DNA from: Gnetum montanum | Lineage: Eukaryota > Streptophyta > Gnetopsida > Gnetales > Gnetaceae | Direction: 5' to 3' | Assembly: GCA_015680685.1 (NCBI GenBank) | Contig: MNCI01015984.1 | Coordinates: 452,127 to 516,126 of the forward strand | Length of the DNA: 64,000 nucleotides | Shown here: piece after piece, positions 34,044-45,829 of the stretch | Layout of the letters: every line of letters begins with the position of its first letter | How positions within the stretch are numbered: position 1 is the stretch's first letter | Notes under the pieces: generated by a model | What the model was told of the DNA's origin: nothing | Database searches by the model: none | Seen by the model: only the letters and a program-made list of their open reading frames with translations | Position numbers and translations under genes: made by a program

Positions 34044-34910
34044 TGATAAATTGTGTTTTACATGAGCCCCAATATCAGCCATCCGATATTGGGGTGGCTA
34101 CAATATTAGGTACGTGATATCACAGCCCAAGATGTGATATTGAGTATGCGATATTGTGGGGTATTCTTGGGCCTATAAATATAGCTCTTGGGCACACGAT
34201 TCAGGAGTTTTTTTTTCAGTCAAGAAAAATTCTTGTAGTTTGTTCATTCGAGAGTTAGAATATTTTCCAAGTGCCCGCAGCAGGAGGTCTAAGTGTAATT
34301 GAATCTTTATTCAAGCATTGATGTACCTAAACACACCATTGTGTTGGCAATAAAGACGAGCTCTGTGATTCATCTTTGTAGCACTTGAGACTTTCTTTCT
34401 TTATGCATTTATACATTGTGATTTCATGCAGTTCACATTTAATGTTATTCATTTAGCAATTAATTTTGATTAATTAAGCAATTAATTAAAATACACAAGC
34501 ACAACCTCTTTGAACATACGTGTGACACTTGGTAGCTCAGAAACGGTTAGCATTTGACAACCCAACAGTATTTACACAAAGTTTAGGATGTGTCCAAGAA
34601 GTGGGGAAAGTTACTTGTGTTAGGCTAGATTAGACAATAGTTCACTTAGCATTTAATTACTCTCACTTTCATTATTGTTTTAGGCAATCAAATTGATAAA
34701 ACATAAAATGATAAAAATCTTATGCCCCAGTCACACTTAACCATACACTTGCATTTCACAAGTGAGATTGGGAAGACATCAAATGGAAAACATGAACTTA
34801 CCATTTAGTTCTAGTGTACTTGGTAATTAAAGTTTGCGAAATTCGACCGAATCACATGTGAACGTCTGTGATTCATATGGTTGGGTGTAGGGGTACCTTG
34901 TTGTTCATCA
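34044..34910 (+). repeat. E4 3' LTR
   Basis: 867 bp, starts TGATAAATTGTGTTTTACAT, ends TTGTTCATCA, TATAAATA at 34174-34181. It is followed by ACATG (34911-34915), the copy of the target site at 7495-7499. Confidence 0.9.
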
Positions 34911-34915
34911 ACATG

Positions 34916-35720
34916 TTACCCATACCTAAAGGTTGGTGGCTTCTTAGAAATCTAAAAATAAAAATAAAGTGCTATGAATAAAAGTTGATTGGACAATAAG
35001 CCAAGTGATAGTACCCCTTGTAACATTGATAGTCTTATGATTGTAATTTCAAGAGATGAAACGATGCGATGTCACTGGAATGTTGTCTAAACTTGGTTTG
35101 AATCTTGGATAGAAAGATTAATGATTACTTTAACCACTAATAAAACATAAGAATTCATTATGCCTATGGTAAGACACCTCACATCTTGATTTCTGCAATC
35201 CCTTCTAAGTCCATCTCATCTCATTATTTGAATAGTCATAACTTGTGATTTTGTGTAACATAGTGTTATTTTCCAAATTGATGGTACTAACATGTGTGTT
35301 TTGCTAAATAGGTATGCATTACATTCAACTTCTTAAGTGCCTAAGGACACTTTTAGGTGTGGTTATATAAGGGTATTAAGTGTTGGAGCTTACTTTGGGG
35401 AGGACCCACTTGTATAATTGTTGTATCTTATACCTACCAAGCAATTCCACATCATCTTGAACCTTTCAAATATCAATAAACACTTTCCATATTACTTACA
35501 CTCTCTATTCTATAAATATGAATTCCTTACCCTTCTTACCAAACTTATAAACTTTCGTAGCTTGAAATTCCTTCTCTATGAACTTCCAATGATAGATTTT
35601 TGACAAAAATAAGCATATTTTCATCATTCAAACCTTTTGAGCTATCTTAAACCCTTCCAAACATCCAAAGAAGTCAATTTTTTCTATCCAATCCTCATGA
35701 AAAATGCATTTTCATGGGCT
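34916..35720 (+). other. E3 3' noncoding spacer, right part
   Basis: E3 resumes after E4. It contains GTGGTTATATAAGGG (35355 on) and TTACTTTGGGGAGGACCCAC (35390 on), matched at 46306 and 46330 in E7. No frame conserved with other copies. Confidence 0.65.
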
Positions 35721-36031
35721 CCAATATCAGGCACACATCAATATCAAATCCTTGATGTTGGATCACTTAAAGCCTTTATATATGCGGGGACTTAGGAAAA
35801 TTTTTTACATTTTTCATTTTGAGCTAAAGGAAATTTTTGTATTTTTCTTTTTTAAATTAAGCTTTGACCTCATAGCTTTCCCAAGCCATAACTCGATCAA
35901 TATCACTTCGATTTTCGTGATTTTTGAACCTATTTGATCCCAAAGTGCTCAACTTAGTCATGGGGGGTGCTAGTGAGGAAAGTCTAAGCCAATTTTTTGA
36001 AAAATTCTAATGCCTAGAAGGTACCTTAAGG
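35721..36031 (+). promoter_or_regulatory. E3: U3-like internal promoter and leader of ORF3
   Basis: CCAATATCAGGCACACATCAA and further ATATC/GATGTT motifs (35722-35760) are followed by GCCTTTATATATGCGGGGAC and ACTTAGG (35773-35796). The E3 5' LTR has the same order: CAATATCAGG, then GCCTATATATACAACACTTAGG. A leader with GTCATGGGGGGTGCTAG (35956) leads to the intron donor at 36032. Confidence 0.6.
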
Positions 36032-36317
36032 GTAAGTATGAAGAGATAATTGGAATTTTTAAAGAATAATCAAACATATTAAAGTCAAAACACTCAATTA
36101 ATGATCTTAAGGATCAACAACCATCATACATAGGGACAAAATGAGCAATTGTGAAGGGTTATCAAGAGATTAACACCTATGGGATAACTTTTTGAAAAAA
36201 ATTTCAACTTTGCAATATTAGTAACTAAGAACTTAATGAACTAAGGGTATGAGTAAGGTATGAAACCACTAAGAATACATAAAAATACCTTAGTAATTAA
36301 ATTCTTAATGATTGCTA
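36032..36317 (+). other. E3: putative intron before ORF3, acceptor damaged
   Basis: Donor TTAAGG|GTAAGTATG at 36032. The expected acceptor is altered: GATTGCTA precedes ATGGCTCC where B and E7 have GATTGCAG. Length about 286 bases. Confidence 0.5.
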
Positions 36318-38961
36318 ATGGCTCCAAGAAGAGGAGAAGCACAAGGAGGACCTTCATAAGGAGTAAGCAAAAGATCGAGAGGCTAAGGTAGAGGTTGAAA
36401 TGAAGGCCAAGCACCAAAACAAAAGGAGCAAGAAGCATAATTATTTAGCATTTATCAAGACACTCTTGCTACAGTACAATCGGCCCAAGGAGAGGCAAAT
36501 GAACCACAAGTTGAAGGACAATGACTCACGTTGTTACAAAATTACCTTCAAGCAATTCAAGTAAGATCCATCCTGACCACAATGATCATGGAAATGAACT
36601 TTGGCCTATTTATGAAATTTATTCTTGAAGTGGTATAGATGCAACTCCAAGCGTCATTGCTATGGCCTATCCTATCACAGAATGGTGAATGATGCCTTGG
36701 AGAAACTTATTAGTTTTGGCATAACAAGGAGGAGGGTACTATTGTCAACATTGGAGGAATCTTAGTGTCATTCTCAGTCAAGGTAATTGCAAAAGCTTTG
36801 AACATATCCAATAAAGGGGCACATGCAGCACATCTATCCACTCGATTTGATGCTGAAACCAGAAAGTTATGGCAAAAATGAACTTATGGTAAAGAAGATA
36901 AAGGTTACAATGAACTAACTTTAGAGAAGAGAATTTACTTTAAAATCAACACTTATCATTTGTTCCCAACAAAAGGACTTAATCGACTATTAACTTATGT
37001 GGCTAAGGGAAGTGCAATTCTAATGGGCAAGCATAATGCTAACCTTGCACAAATGTACTCCATGGAAATCTAAAGGTGATTTGAAAAGAAGAAAGTAGGA
37101 AAGCCAACAATTCCATTCCCTTGCCTTATCAGAATGCTGGGCAAGTGAGTTAAAATCCTGGGATACACCAATGACGTTCCCAAGAGAGCCCAAAATTCTT
37201 AGTAGCCAACAGTAAGGGTAGCAACAACTATAAGTTCCATTGCCATCACTATAAGACTATAAACTATTAATGAGCCATCTACAGCAGATTGTAGACACAA
37301 TCAGTTGGAGAATAAGGGAAGAGGCCAATCTATACAGAGTTATTGACAATACCATAAGACTCACAATTTTAGTTGATCTAGCAAGTGGATAGATTTCATT
37401 GTAGTTAGGAGGAGAGGTATGGTCACAATAGATCTTTGGGAATGCTGCATCATTCCAAGTGGTGATAGGGACCAGAGAAGGATCCATAATTATGGTAATG
37501 CAGCACTAGGATGTAGCAAGAGTAGCAAAGATGATCATCGATCACATTAAAGTATCATTCAATGTACTTGTTGTACCACTAGTGAATCTAATTGGAGCTA
37601 GAGATGCTTAGATGTTAGTTGGAACCTCAATGACTCCCGTTGATCATGTGGATGTGCTTAATAGGCTATTGCATACAGGAAAAGCAATGACAACACTTTT
37701 TGACATCCCTAGTGATGTCACTGTAGTACAATATGAATTCATAACTACCAAAGGAAAACTTTTCATGGCCCAAACAAAGGCAAAGCATGCAGAAGCAAAA
37801 GTCCTAAAATTACAAGAAGAGCTTGTAGCCCTAAGAGCTAAAAGGAGAGATCCCACATAATTTGTTGCACCTGACTAGATTGAGTAATTTAGAATAGAGT
37901 AATTTAGTAGATTGATTAAGTAGAATAAATAATTGGTAGATAAGATGGAGAAAGCAATATGGCATGCCTCTGTAGTTGAAGCATAGATGTATGCACATGT
38001 GAAGGCACTTATTGTAGTTCAAGAAGAAAATAAGCAACTTGTTGTTGACAACTAGAGGTTGACCATTGTGGAGAAGCAAAAAAAACATCCTAGAAGAGAG
38101 AACCCACCAATTAAAGGAACAACTAGTGAGGGTCAACTAGGACATGAGCCACCTCATGAGAGAAAACATAACCCTCTTTATGGAGGAGGTACACACCATT
38201 AGAAAAAAAATTAGTAATTGAAATCAATGCTTGCTAAAACGAGATAAAGAAACATGAGAAGCTTAAGGAATACTTTTGAGACCAAGTGGGCATGTACAAA
38301 CAAATCAACAAGAAATAAATCCAAATGGAAAAGTGTAGAATCAGCTCCATATTAATGCAAAATCCTGATTAGCAACTCATCCTAAATCACTATGCCCTTG
38401 TCCACCAGGTAAAAGTGAAAAATATAGACTTGCATATTGAGAACTTGAAAGAGTGCATGGGGTTAGCTAATCTTTGTTACACTAACTTGGCCATGTTAAC
38501 AATAGGTAGGCTCAGAAATGAGCTAGAATAGCAAGTAGTAGTCACCTATGACTTATATGAGAAAGATTTTGTAGATTGAAAAGATGCTTTGCAAAACTTC
38601 CAAGTAGCAACCTTAGAACTAGAAGTAGTAAAGGCTAGCTACCACATGCAAAAAGATGTAGTAGCAAACCTAGCTAGAGGATTATCAAACTATCATAAAT
38701 TAAGAGAAAGGCTAAGCATTTGAGGAAGAAAGGAGGCAATTCATAGCTTGGTATGTCAAAGCAAACCAAATGTTTTCATAGCTGCCATGTCCATGGGACA
38801 TGCCAATTCCATCAGACATTGGTTCATCAACATGGACATTTCATGATCCTAGAACAAAAGAAGAAATACTTCACGTGCTCCTCAATCAGTACAGATTTCA
38901 AAAGCCTAATGATAAGGGGAAGCAACCAATGGAAGAACCATCACCACCTGGAATAACATAG
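36318..38961 (+). pseudogene. E3 ORF3
   Basis: ATG 36318 (MAPRRGEAQGGPS) to TAG 38961, about 880 codons with many stops. N-terminal domain: MEMNFGLFMKFILEVV near 36590, LLWPILSQNGE near 36658, NTYHLFPTKGLNRLLTYVAKG near 36945, IPFPCLIRMLGK near 37115. Middle: TPVDHVDVLNRLLHTGKAM near 37635 and LFDIPSDVTVVQ near 37699. Long coiled coil from about 37740 to 38720 with CMGLANLCYTNLAMLT near 38455. End block MFIAAMSMGHANSI-like near 38775 and PPGIT at the stop. Clear homologue of the B and E7 ORF3. Confidence 0.78.
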
Positions 38962-39163
38962 AGCTACATTCAACTTTGGCAATTTTGTTCTTTTTGTAAA
39001 GTTACCATGTCATGAAATGTGTCATTTTTGTAAACTTCACTACGGCATTAGAGTCATGTATATAAGAGTTAGTGTTATATGAATCTACCTCCCAATTTTA
39101 TAAGGAACTCCATCCTTATTTTGTTTTAAGTTGAGGACAAGTTTTTAGTTACTCATGGGGGTA
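38962..39163 (+). promoter_or_regulatory. E3 3' UTR and purine tract
   Basis: Short noncoding region ending GAGGACAAGTTTTTAGTTACTC then ATGGGGGTA directly before the LTR TGATAAATC, as in the other 3' ends. Confidence 0.75.
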
Positions 39164-40059
39164 TGATAAATCGAATTTTTTCTCAGCCACGATATTGAGT
39201 ATTTGATATTGAAGCCATGATATTGAGGCATAAGATATGATGTTGTGTATTTGATATTGTAGACGTGTGCAGGCCTATAAATACAACACTTAGGCACACC
39301 ATCCACGCATAGTTTCATTTCATAGTTAGTGAAATTTTATTAGTTTATTTTCTTAATTTTAGCACTTAGCACTTAGGAGTGTATGCCTGCAGTGTGATTT
39401 TTTGTAATTGAACGAAGTATTTATTCAAGTGAAATGTACTTGGACATGTTTCATGCACAGAAATAAAGATTGAGATTACTCTACATCATTGTAGCATCTC
39501 TTAGTCTTTATTATTTACACTTAGAATAAATTTAGTGTTTTTCATTAGCTTAATGTTTATTTTTTTCATTAGTTAATGATTTAGTTCTTATCCATTTTAC
39601 TATTCCTATTGTTAAGTAGAATGAGTACAACTAATCTTGAATGCTTAAGTGTAACTACTTGGTAATCTATAGTACTATCACTTGGTATGCCCAGTCATGT
39701 GGTACTTGGTAATCCCAGTAGTAGTTATATGAAGTCTAAGGTGTGAATGAAAGGTCAAGACTAGATGCTCATCACATAGGTTAGATAAGATTTGTTTAAT
39801 GCTACGTAGCTTTAGAAAATATTTCATTTACTTCATGTTTTCAAGGAGAAATATGGCCAACACAACATCATTATCATATGCTTCACTATGAGTTAAACCA
39901 TGCACATCGATTTTACTAGCTCATGTGGGAAGACTATGATCACGAACTCTAATCAATTACTTACATAGTTACATTGCCTTGTCCATGGAATTTGACTGAG
40001 ATCTTACATGAACACCTATATCTTGTATGGTTGAGTGTTGGATACTCCACTGCTCATCA
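39164..40059 (+). repeat. E3 3' LTR
   Basis: 896 bp, pairs with 2335-3237. GATATT-type array at about 39187-39262, TATAAATA at 39277-39284, end TGCTCATCA. Followed by CTAAT (40060-40064), the target duplication. Confidence 0.9.
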
Positions 40060-40064
40060 CTAAT

Positions 40065-41176
40065 ATTTTGTTGAATTATTTTGAATATTGTATTTCTTTT
40101 TTATTTGTAGACAATTTCAAGAGTAATGACTATTTTGAACATGTTCCATGGTTCTTTTCCTTTTGCATTTATAGTATATGGTGGGTTTTTCTTTGATAGG
40201 CAATAGCTATGCAAGATCACAAATCAAGATATGGATCCTCCAAAAGGTTCCTAAATGTTGCATTGTGATTTGTCTTAGTTATGAAAAAAGAAATATCATT
40301 TGAAAATAATATTATAAAATTATTATTTGTGATAACTTGGAAAAATTTCTTGTAGTATTGTATTTATATTTTATAGAATCTTTGCTTTGATAAAACAAAA
40401 TTTAGCAATAAGTATGTATTATTTAATAGTTAATGCCTCTTGGATTTTGATGAGTTTTTGTCTCTTTAATTCTATTATGTTTTCAATTGGTATATGAAGT
40501 GCATTGTGTATTTTCTGCCCAAATATATTGAAAGCTATTACACTTATTAAAACTAATATTGAATAAGAATTGATCTCTTTTAACAGTGAAGAATTGTTAT
40601 CTTTGTTTTGACAAGAAAAGATTTTCTTGTCCTTGCTATTCCTTGAAATTCAAATTCTATATATGCTTAGAGTTGTTTTTTTCATCAAAATAATTTTTTT
40701 TATAGTATTTAATATTACATGAAAAATCCCATACAATGGATGTTAAGGTTTTTGAAAGCTTAAGTTATATTGTTGTTCAATTATTTTGATATGTGTTCAT
40801 TATTTTCCTTAGATTTTTTCATACTTTTCTATACTTGAGTTGTTACTCCAATTATGGTATTTGTAGTACTTGAATTACACTGAAGGGTTTTGAAAGTATG
40901 TTAACTTGATCAAAAGAGTTGTTTATTTGGTTCTAGTTGTGGTTTTTATTGATGCCTCCTCTACCTAGCATTTTGTCTTCTATTTTTGGAATCATTGAAT
41001 AGTTTTGACTAGTTGTTGATAGATTAAGTAGTTGTATTTGTATGTGCCTTCTTAATTCTAAGATGGATCCTCATTTTTATCTTTCTTTAGTTGCAAAATT
41101 TTAGTTTGAATATCCATTACTAAATATCATTTTCTTAATGTCTTTTAGTATATTATGGTAGCTATGATATGATATG
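40065..41176. other. Unassigned AT-rich sequence flanking E3
   Basis: Continuation of the pre-insertion site interrupted by E3 at 2334. No reading frame over 60 codons and no LTR, PBS or pol motif. It could be host intergenic or intron DNA, or an eroded repeat. Confidence 0.4.
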
Positions 41177-42060
41177 TGATGAGACTTGATATGTTGGGAA
41201 ACTTTGTCAATGCATCCTCATTGACAAAGCCTCATCAATGCATCCTCATTGACATAGCTAAATGCATTAATGTATCCTCGTCAATGCAATGCCTCTATTT
41301 GCCTATAAATATGCAAGCACCTGCTGCATATTTGGCACCATTTGGTCAATAGCATAGTCGAATTATTGCAGTTTTATTTTGTAATCCTAGAGAATAGTTA
41401 GTGAGTGCCCACAGTGTGAATTTGAGTTAGTTGTACGATGTTCTATTTGAGAGGCATTGTACCTGGACATATTCCATGAATGGTAATAAGATTGAGATTG
41501 ATTCCTATTCATTGCAACACTTTAACTTAGAATAGATTTACTTTCAATGCAATTTATTTTCCATGTAATTAGTTAATATTTACATTTCCATGCATGTTAA
41601 TGAATCAAAAAAATGAGTGTGACCAATTTCGAGTGCAAACACATATTCACTTGATAATCTTAGTAGCGTTATTGCTTGGTTTGTTGAGTAGCATAACACT
41701 TGGTAATCCCAACAGTGGATACATTAGTTTAGGATTTGTATGACAAGCTAGGAATAGACACTTATTGTCCTTAGGATAATTTAGGATTTATATTATTGTT
41801 ATTAATTATTTTAAATAATGAATTTCTATATGATTATTCAGTTAGTTTAAAGGCCTCACAACATCAATAATCATATGCCGCACTTTGGACTAAACCATAC
41901 ATGATAAAGCTACCACTATTCTAAGTGGGAAGACAATGACCTATGATCAATGCTTAACAATGTAGATGCCACACTAGTTCCATCCATAGAATTCGACTGA
42001 ATTGCATGTGAACACGTGTGATTCATATGGTTGGGTGTAAGGGATACTCACCACTCATCA
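41177..42060 (+). repeat. E5: 5' LTR, family I
   Basis: 884 bp, starts TGATGAGACTTGATATG, ends CACTCATCA. The U3 holds repeats of TCAATGCATCCTCATTGAC type (41210-41285) before TATAAATA at 41304-41311. It is followed by a PBS and a gag start, so it is a 5' LTR; the purine tract of a 3' LTR is absent in front. Related to the E2 LTR. Confidence 0.82.
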
Positions 42061-42061
42061 T

Positions 42062-42079
42062 TGACATCGTTGCCAGGGA
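42062..42079 (+). promoter_or_regulatory. E5 primer-binding site (tRNA-Asp type)
   Basis: TGACATCGTTGCCAGGGA, one base after the LTR; 15 of 18 match to the tRNA-Asp complement. Confidence 0.82.
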
Positions 42080-42192
42080 TGGTGCTAGTGATCTAAATTA
42101 GTTATATTATAAACAATCATTGTAAAGGTATTAAAGATTTATCTTTTTGAAAATATTAATATTTTAAGTCACACACATTATCAAATAAAAAC

Positions 42193-42496
42193 TTGTCTTC
42201 TTCACATAGGACTAATAGTGCATCACATGATGAGAACACTTGTAAGAGAAATGGTAGGCTCTATATTGAAGAGAATTGGAGTGAACTACTACAAGTAGGA
42301 ATCTCATATGCTCATCTTGATCCTTATTATATTCAAGGATTATGTCCAATTATTGTAGACAATCCTAGAGGGGATGGAGCAAGTCATAGAACAAGAAGGA
42401 CCTCAAGGCCTAGGGCCTTCTCCAAACCTTGAAGAGATAAATCAAGAGATCATAGGGGAAGATATAAGAGCCATGGTGATTCTTCTAGTTTACCAT
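42193..42496 (+). pseudogene. gag: E5 gag, N-terminal fragment
   Basis: Frame MSSSHRTNSASH follows the family gag N-terminus, but its start codon is TTG (42193) where E4 has ATG in the same context. YAHLDPYYIQG near 42308 corresponds to YAHPDEYVPD in E4. The frame is cut at 42497 by the E6 LTR. Confidence 0.7.
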
Positions 42497-43350
42497 TGAT
42501 GGGTTGTAGTTGGCTACGTTGACGAGGCCACATGCATGCATCATTTCATGTGTTGATGCAACAGGGTCCATTTTTTGTTTATAAATACGTGCTCACCAGC
42601 CACATTTATGACATCAGATTCATAGTAGTAGCCGAACTTGTATAGTTTGTTCATTTGAAAGTTAGAATATTTCCCTTGAGTGCTTGTAGCAGGAGTCATT
42701 AAGTGTATGGATCTTTATTCAAGCATTGTTGTACCTAAGCACAATACGGAAATAAAGATAAGCTTTTTGATAAACCTTGCAACATTTTGGATAATTTAGA
42801 TATTTATTCATGCATTTAATGTTTTTTGTTGTTTATTTAATATTTACCAGTAATGGAGCTAATTAAGCAAGATAAGCTAGATAGATTAAATACATAATTA
42901 CAACTGCTTTGAGCATAACATGTATTCACTTGGTAATCCTAGTAGCATTATTGCTTGGTGTGCCCAATAGCATAGTGCTTGGTAATCCAATAGTAGATAT
43001 GTGGGTTTAGGACATGTATGAAAAGTGGGAATAGATGCTTATGTTAGGATTAGTTAGAAACCAGTTAGTTAGTTAATTTAGATTAGTCATTAAATTACTT
43101 TATCTCTCTCTTTTCAAGCACAAAGAACATAAAACATAAAATGATAAAAATTATATGCCTCAATTACACTTAACCATACCCTTGCACTACACAAGTGTAA
43201 TTGGGAAGACAATGAATGACCTTAGGGCAAGATTCACTTCCTAGAAGGCTAGTACACTAGAAACTGTAAAGTCCATGGAATTCAACTAGGCCGTGCGTGA
43301 ATACTTTGTGATTCATATGGTTGGACGTAGGGGTATCTTGCCACTCATCA
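42497..43350 (+). repeat. E6: 5' LTR, family I, inserted in E5 gag
   Basis: 854 bp, starts TGATGGGTTGTAG, ends CACTCATCA. U3 with CTACGTTGACGAGGCC and GTGTTGATGC motifs (42520-42566) and TATAAATA at 42590-42597. The PBS at 43352-43369 (TGGTGTTGTTGCTGGGGA) shows it is a 5' LTR. Confidence 0.82.
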
Positions 43351-43351
43351 T

Positions 43352-43423
43352 TGGTGTTGTTGCTGGGGACTTTGTTTGTTGAGATGTGCACTATCTAGGA
43401 TTAGTGAGAATTAGTAATATTGT
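43352..43423 (+). promoter_or_regulatory. E6 primer-binding site and leader remnant
   Basis: PBS TGGTGTTGTTGCTGGGGA (43352-43369) of tRNA-Asp type, then about 54 bases of leader, cut by the E7 LTR at 43424. The rest of E6 is not seen. Confidence 0.75.
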
Positions 43424-44290
43424 TGGATGAATCATGGTTTACTTGGCCTCGATATCATATCCTCAATATCGAGTATGCGATATCGTAGCCTGGATAATGA
43501 TATCGAATACACGATATTGTGATTCCTGTGTAAGCCTATAAATACACATTTGGGCACGTCGGAAAAGGGAGGTCGGTAAGTGTAAGTGTAGAGTCCTTTT
43601 TATCAATTTTAAATTTGTTTTAGTTCTTTCCCCAATGCATGCCCACAGTGTGATGATTGTAATTGTACGAAACCTTTATTCAAGTGTGACGTACTTGGAC
43701 AAGCACATGATTGACAATAAAGATCAAGAAGATTACTCCATCATTGTAGCATTCACTCAACTTTTAATTATTTTAATTATTAATTATTATTTATCATTTT
43801 TTTCATTAATATTTCTTTATCATCATTTACTATTCTTATTATTAAATGTGGAATGAGTACAACTTAATCACGAACATTTAAGTATCACTACTTGGTAACC
43901 CAATAACGTATCTAGGAGTGCTCAAGTAATATGCGTTTGGTAATCCCAGAAGTAGTACATGAGGTCCAAGAAGTGCACGAATGATTAAGGATAGATGCTC
44001 ATCACACTTAGGCTAGTTTAGATATTTCTTCTCATCACCTATTAGCTTAAAACAAGATTATTTTCCATTGTCTCTAAAAGTAGCACTAGTTTAGGATCAC
44101 ATCATTTGCCTCACTCTGGACTAAACCATACGTGATCGAGTAAATACTAGTCTAGGTGGGAAGACAACGAACTACAATCAACGTGTAACTATCTAGATAC
44201 CACAACTAGTCTGTCTGCAGAGTTCGATCGGATCATGCGTGAATGCTCGTATTCGTATGATTGAGTGTAGGGGTACCTCACCACTCATCA
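43424..44290 (+). repeat. E7 5' LTR
   Basis: 867 bp, starts TGGATGAATCATGG, ends CACTCATCA. Strong GATATC array (43450-43520): ATATCATATCC, CAATATCGAG, GCGATATCGTAG, ATGATATCGAAT, CGATATTGTG. TATAAATA at 43537-43544. Pairs with 50202-51036. Confidence 0.87.
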
Positions 44291-44291
44291 T

Positions 44292-44309
44292 TGGAGTTGT
44301 TGTTGGGGA
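44292..44309 (+). promoter_or_regulatory. E7 primer-binding site (tRNA-Asp type)
   Basis: TGGAGTTGTTGTTGGGGA, one base after the LTR, degenerate match to the tRNA-Asp complement. Confidence 0.75.
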
Positions 44310-44422
44310 TAGTGCTAGTTATTTAGATTAGTTACATAATATAAGATTGCTATAACAAAGCCTTAACGATATATCTTTTAGAAAGAAAGTAATTGCAAAT
44401 AAGTCACACACAATTCACAATA

Positions 44423-45829
44423 ATGTCTCTCTCACAAGACTATGCTAACACAACAACTAATGAGGCAATTCATTGGAGAACCAACAAATTATATGATGAT
44501 GAAGACTAAATTTGGAGTACGCAATCTTATGCAGAGATCCCCTATGTTCATGAACACCCCAACGGTACTCAAGGACTCTTGTCATTCAACTCTGACACCT
44601 CTAGTAAGGATGGAACATTCCATAGAACGAGGGGGCTTATAAGGCCTAGGACCTTCTCAATAATTAATAAGAATTTATCTAGGGATGATTGGGAGAATTA
44701 CAAAAGTCATCACGAGTCTTCTAGTTCTTCCTCTTCCTCTACTCCTTTGACATCAGGTCATGGCATAGATGACCATCTTTCAAGGGGTCAGCATAGAAGT
44801 AAAAATCAAGCCCATGGGCAAAGTTAGGAATGCCAACATGAATGAAGACAACATCATCTCAACTTATAATTTCATAACCTAGCTAGTGACGATGAACCCC
44901 TACTAGCCACTAAGAGCCTAATGCATGTACAAGAGGCTATTCAAATATCCTGCAGGCATTGCAAAGAAAGTCATTTACCCAGGCTTGATTTAAACAACTT
45001 TCCCAAGTTTTTAGGCAGCTATGATTTAGATTCGCAACATCATCTACAAGCCTTCCATGATGCTTGTGTATGGAAAAATATTGATAATGGGTGGCAAAAA
45101 CTTAAGCTCTTTCCTATGACACTCGTTGGCCAAGAAAAAGTATCGTACAGGTCCTTAAAACCAAGATCAATTCGACATTGGCCGACAATGGTAGAACTCT
45201 TCAATGAAAGATATCAAACCTATGCAAGAGTGTCAACTCTAAGGAGACAAATCCAATAGTGGAAATAAGGGCAACATGAACCCTTGGACATGGCCTTAGA
45301 AAGATATTACTCTTTGTTAAATAAATGCCCAAGTCATGGGTTCTCCGAGGAAAGGCTAATGTACCACATCAGGGATGGGCTTCATAATGAAACAAGGGAG
45401 ACCCTAGGGATGTATACCCTAGGTCAACTATATGAACTATGAACCCACCAATTCCAAGAGCTTATTAAGAGGGTAGCAAAAGAAGAAGGAGAAATAGCTA
45501 AATGGGAGAATGTTGAAAGCTCTCAATAGGGCCAAAATCTCAAAATAGCAAAGGTCCATGATCAAGAAGAGGAGAAATTAACTCACCTCAGGGAGGTGGA
45601 ATCATCTTTGCCAATACTACAATCATTAGATGAAATTGGGGCAAAGATTAATAAGATGATGGACTGGGCACATGAAAAATGTAGAGAATATGCCAACATT
45701 ATTAGAGGAAGAACCATGAAAAACCAAGAAATAAGACAGAACACCACTAGACAAGCAGAAAGAAGGGTTGAAGAAAATAAGGATAAGAGCTCAACTGCAA
45801 ATCACTCGTGTCAATGTAAAATTTTTTAA
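44423..45829 (+). pseudogene. gag: E7 gag, C-terminally truncated
   Basis: ATG 44423 (MSLSQDYANTTTNE). Ser-rich stretch near 44720, capsid-like region with LDLNNFPKFLGSYDLDSQHHL near 44979, FHDACVWKNIDNGW near 45053, VELFNERYQTYARV near 45189, then Glu-rich helical part to 45829. The Cys cluster and Pro-rich tail of copies A/B are missing. Several stops and a frameshift near 44520. Confidence 0.85.

Larger units (their letters stand above)
7500..34910 (+). mobile_element. E4: family I LTR retrotransposon nested in E3
   Basis: Two related LTRs (7500-8375 and 34044-34910) are flanked by the perfect 5-bp target duplication ACATG (7495-7499 and 34911-34915). The element keeps its 5' LTR, PBS, two thirds of gag, then the inserted minus-strand tandem A/B (10041-31224), then the C-terminal two thirds of integrase, T-rich tract, spacer and 3' LTR. 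The gag C-terminus, protease, RT, RNase H and integrase N-terminus are missing, and I see no ORF3. Confidence 0.9.
2335..40059 (+). mobile_element. E3: family I LTR retrotransposon with nested insertions
   Basis: Bounded by two related LTRs (2335-3237 and 39164-40059). The 5-bp target duplication CTAAT is found at 2330-2334 and 40060-40064, which proves a single insertion event. Order: LTR, tRNA-Asp PBS, gag, protease, deletion of RT to integrase, T-rich tract, spacer interrupted by E4 (7500-34910), internal promoter-like block, intron, ORF3, purine tract, LTR. Without E4 and its extra duplication the element is about 10.3 kb. Every frame contains stops, so it is a non-autonomous fossil. Confidence 0.9.

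Noticed and set aside
40065-41176. LINE or DNA-transposon remnant
   Set aside because: No endonuclease, RT or transposase motif and no poly(A) tail with target duplication could be found.
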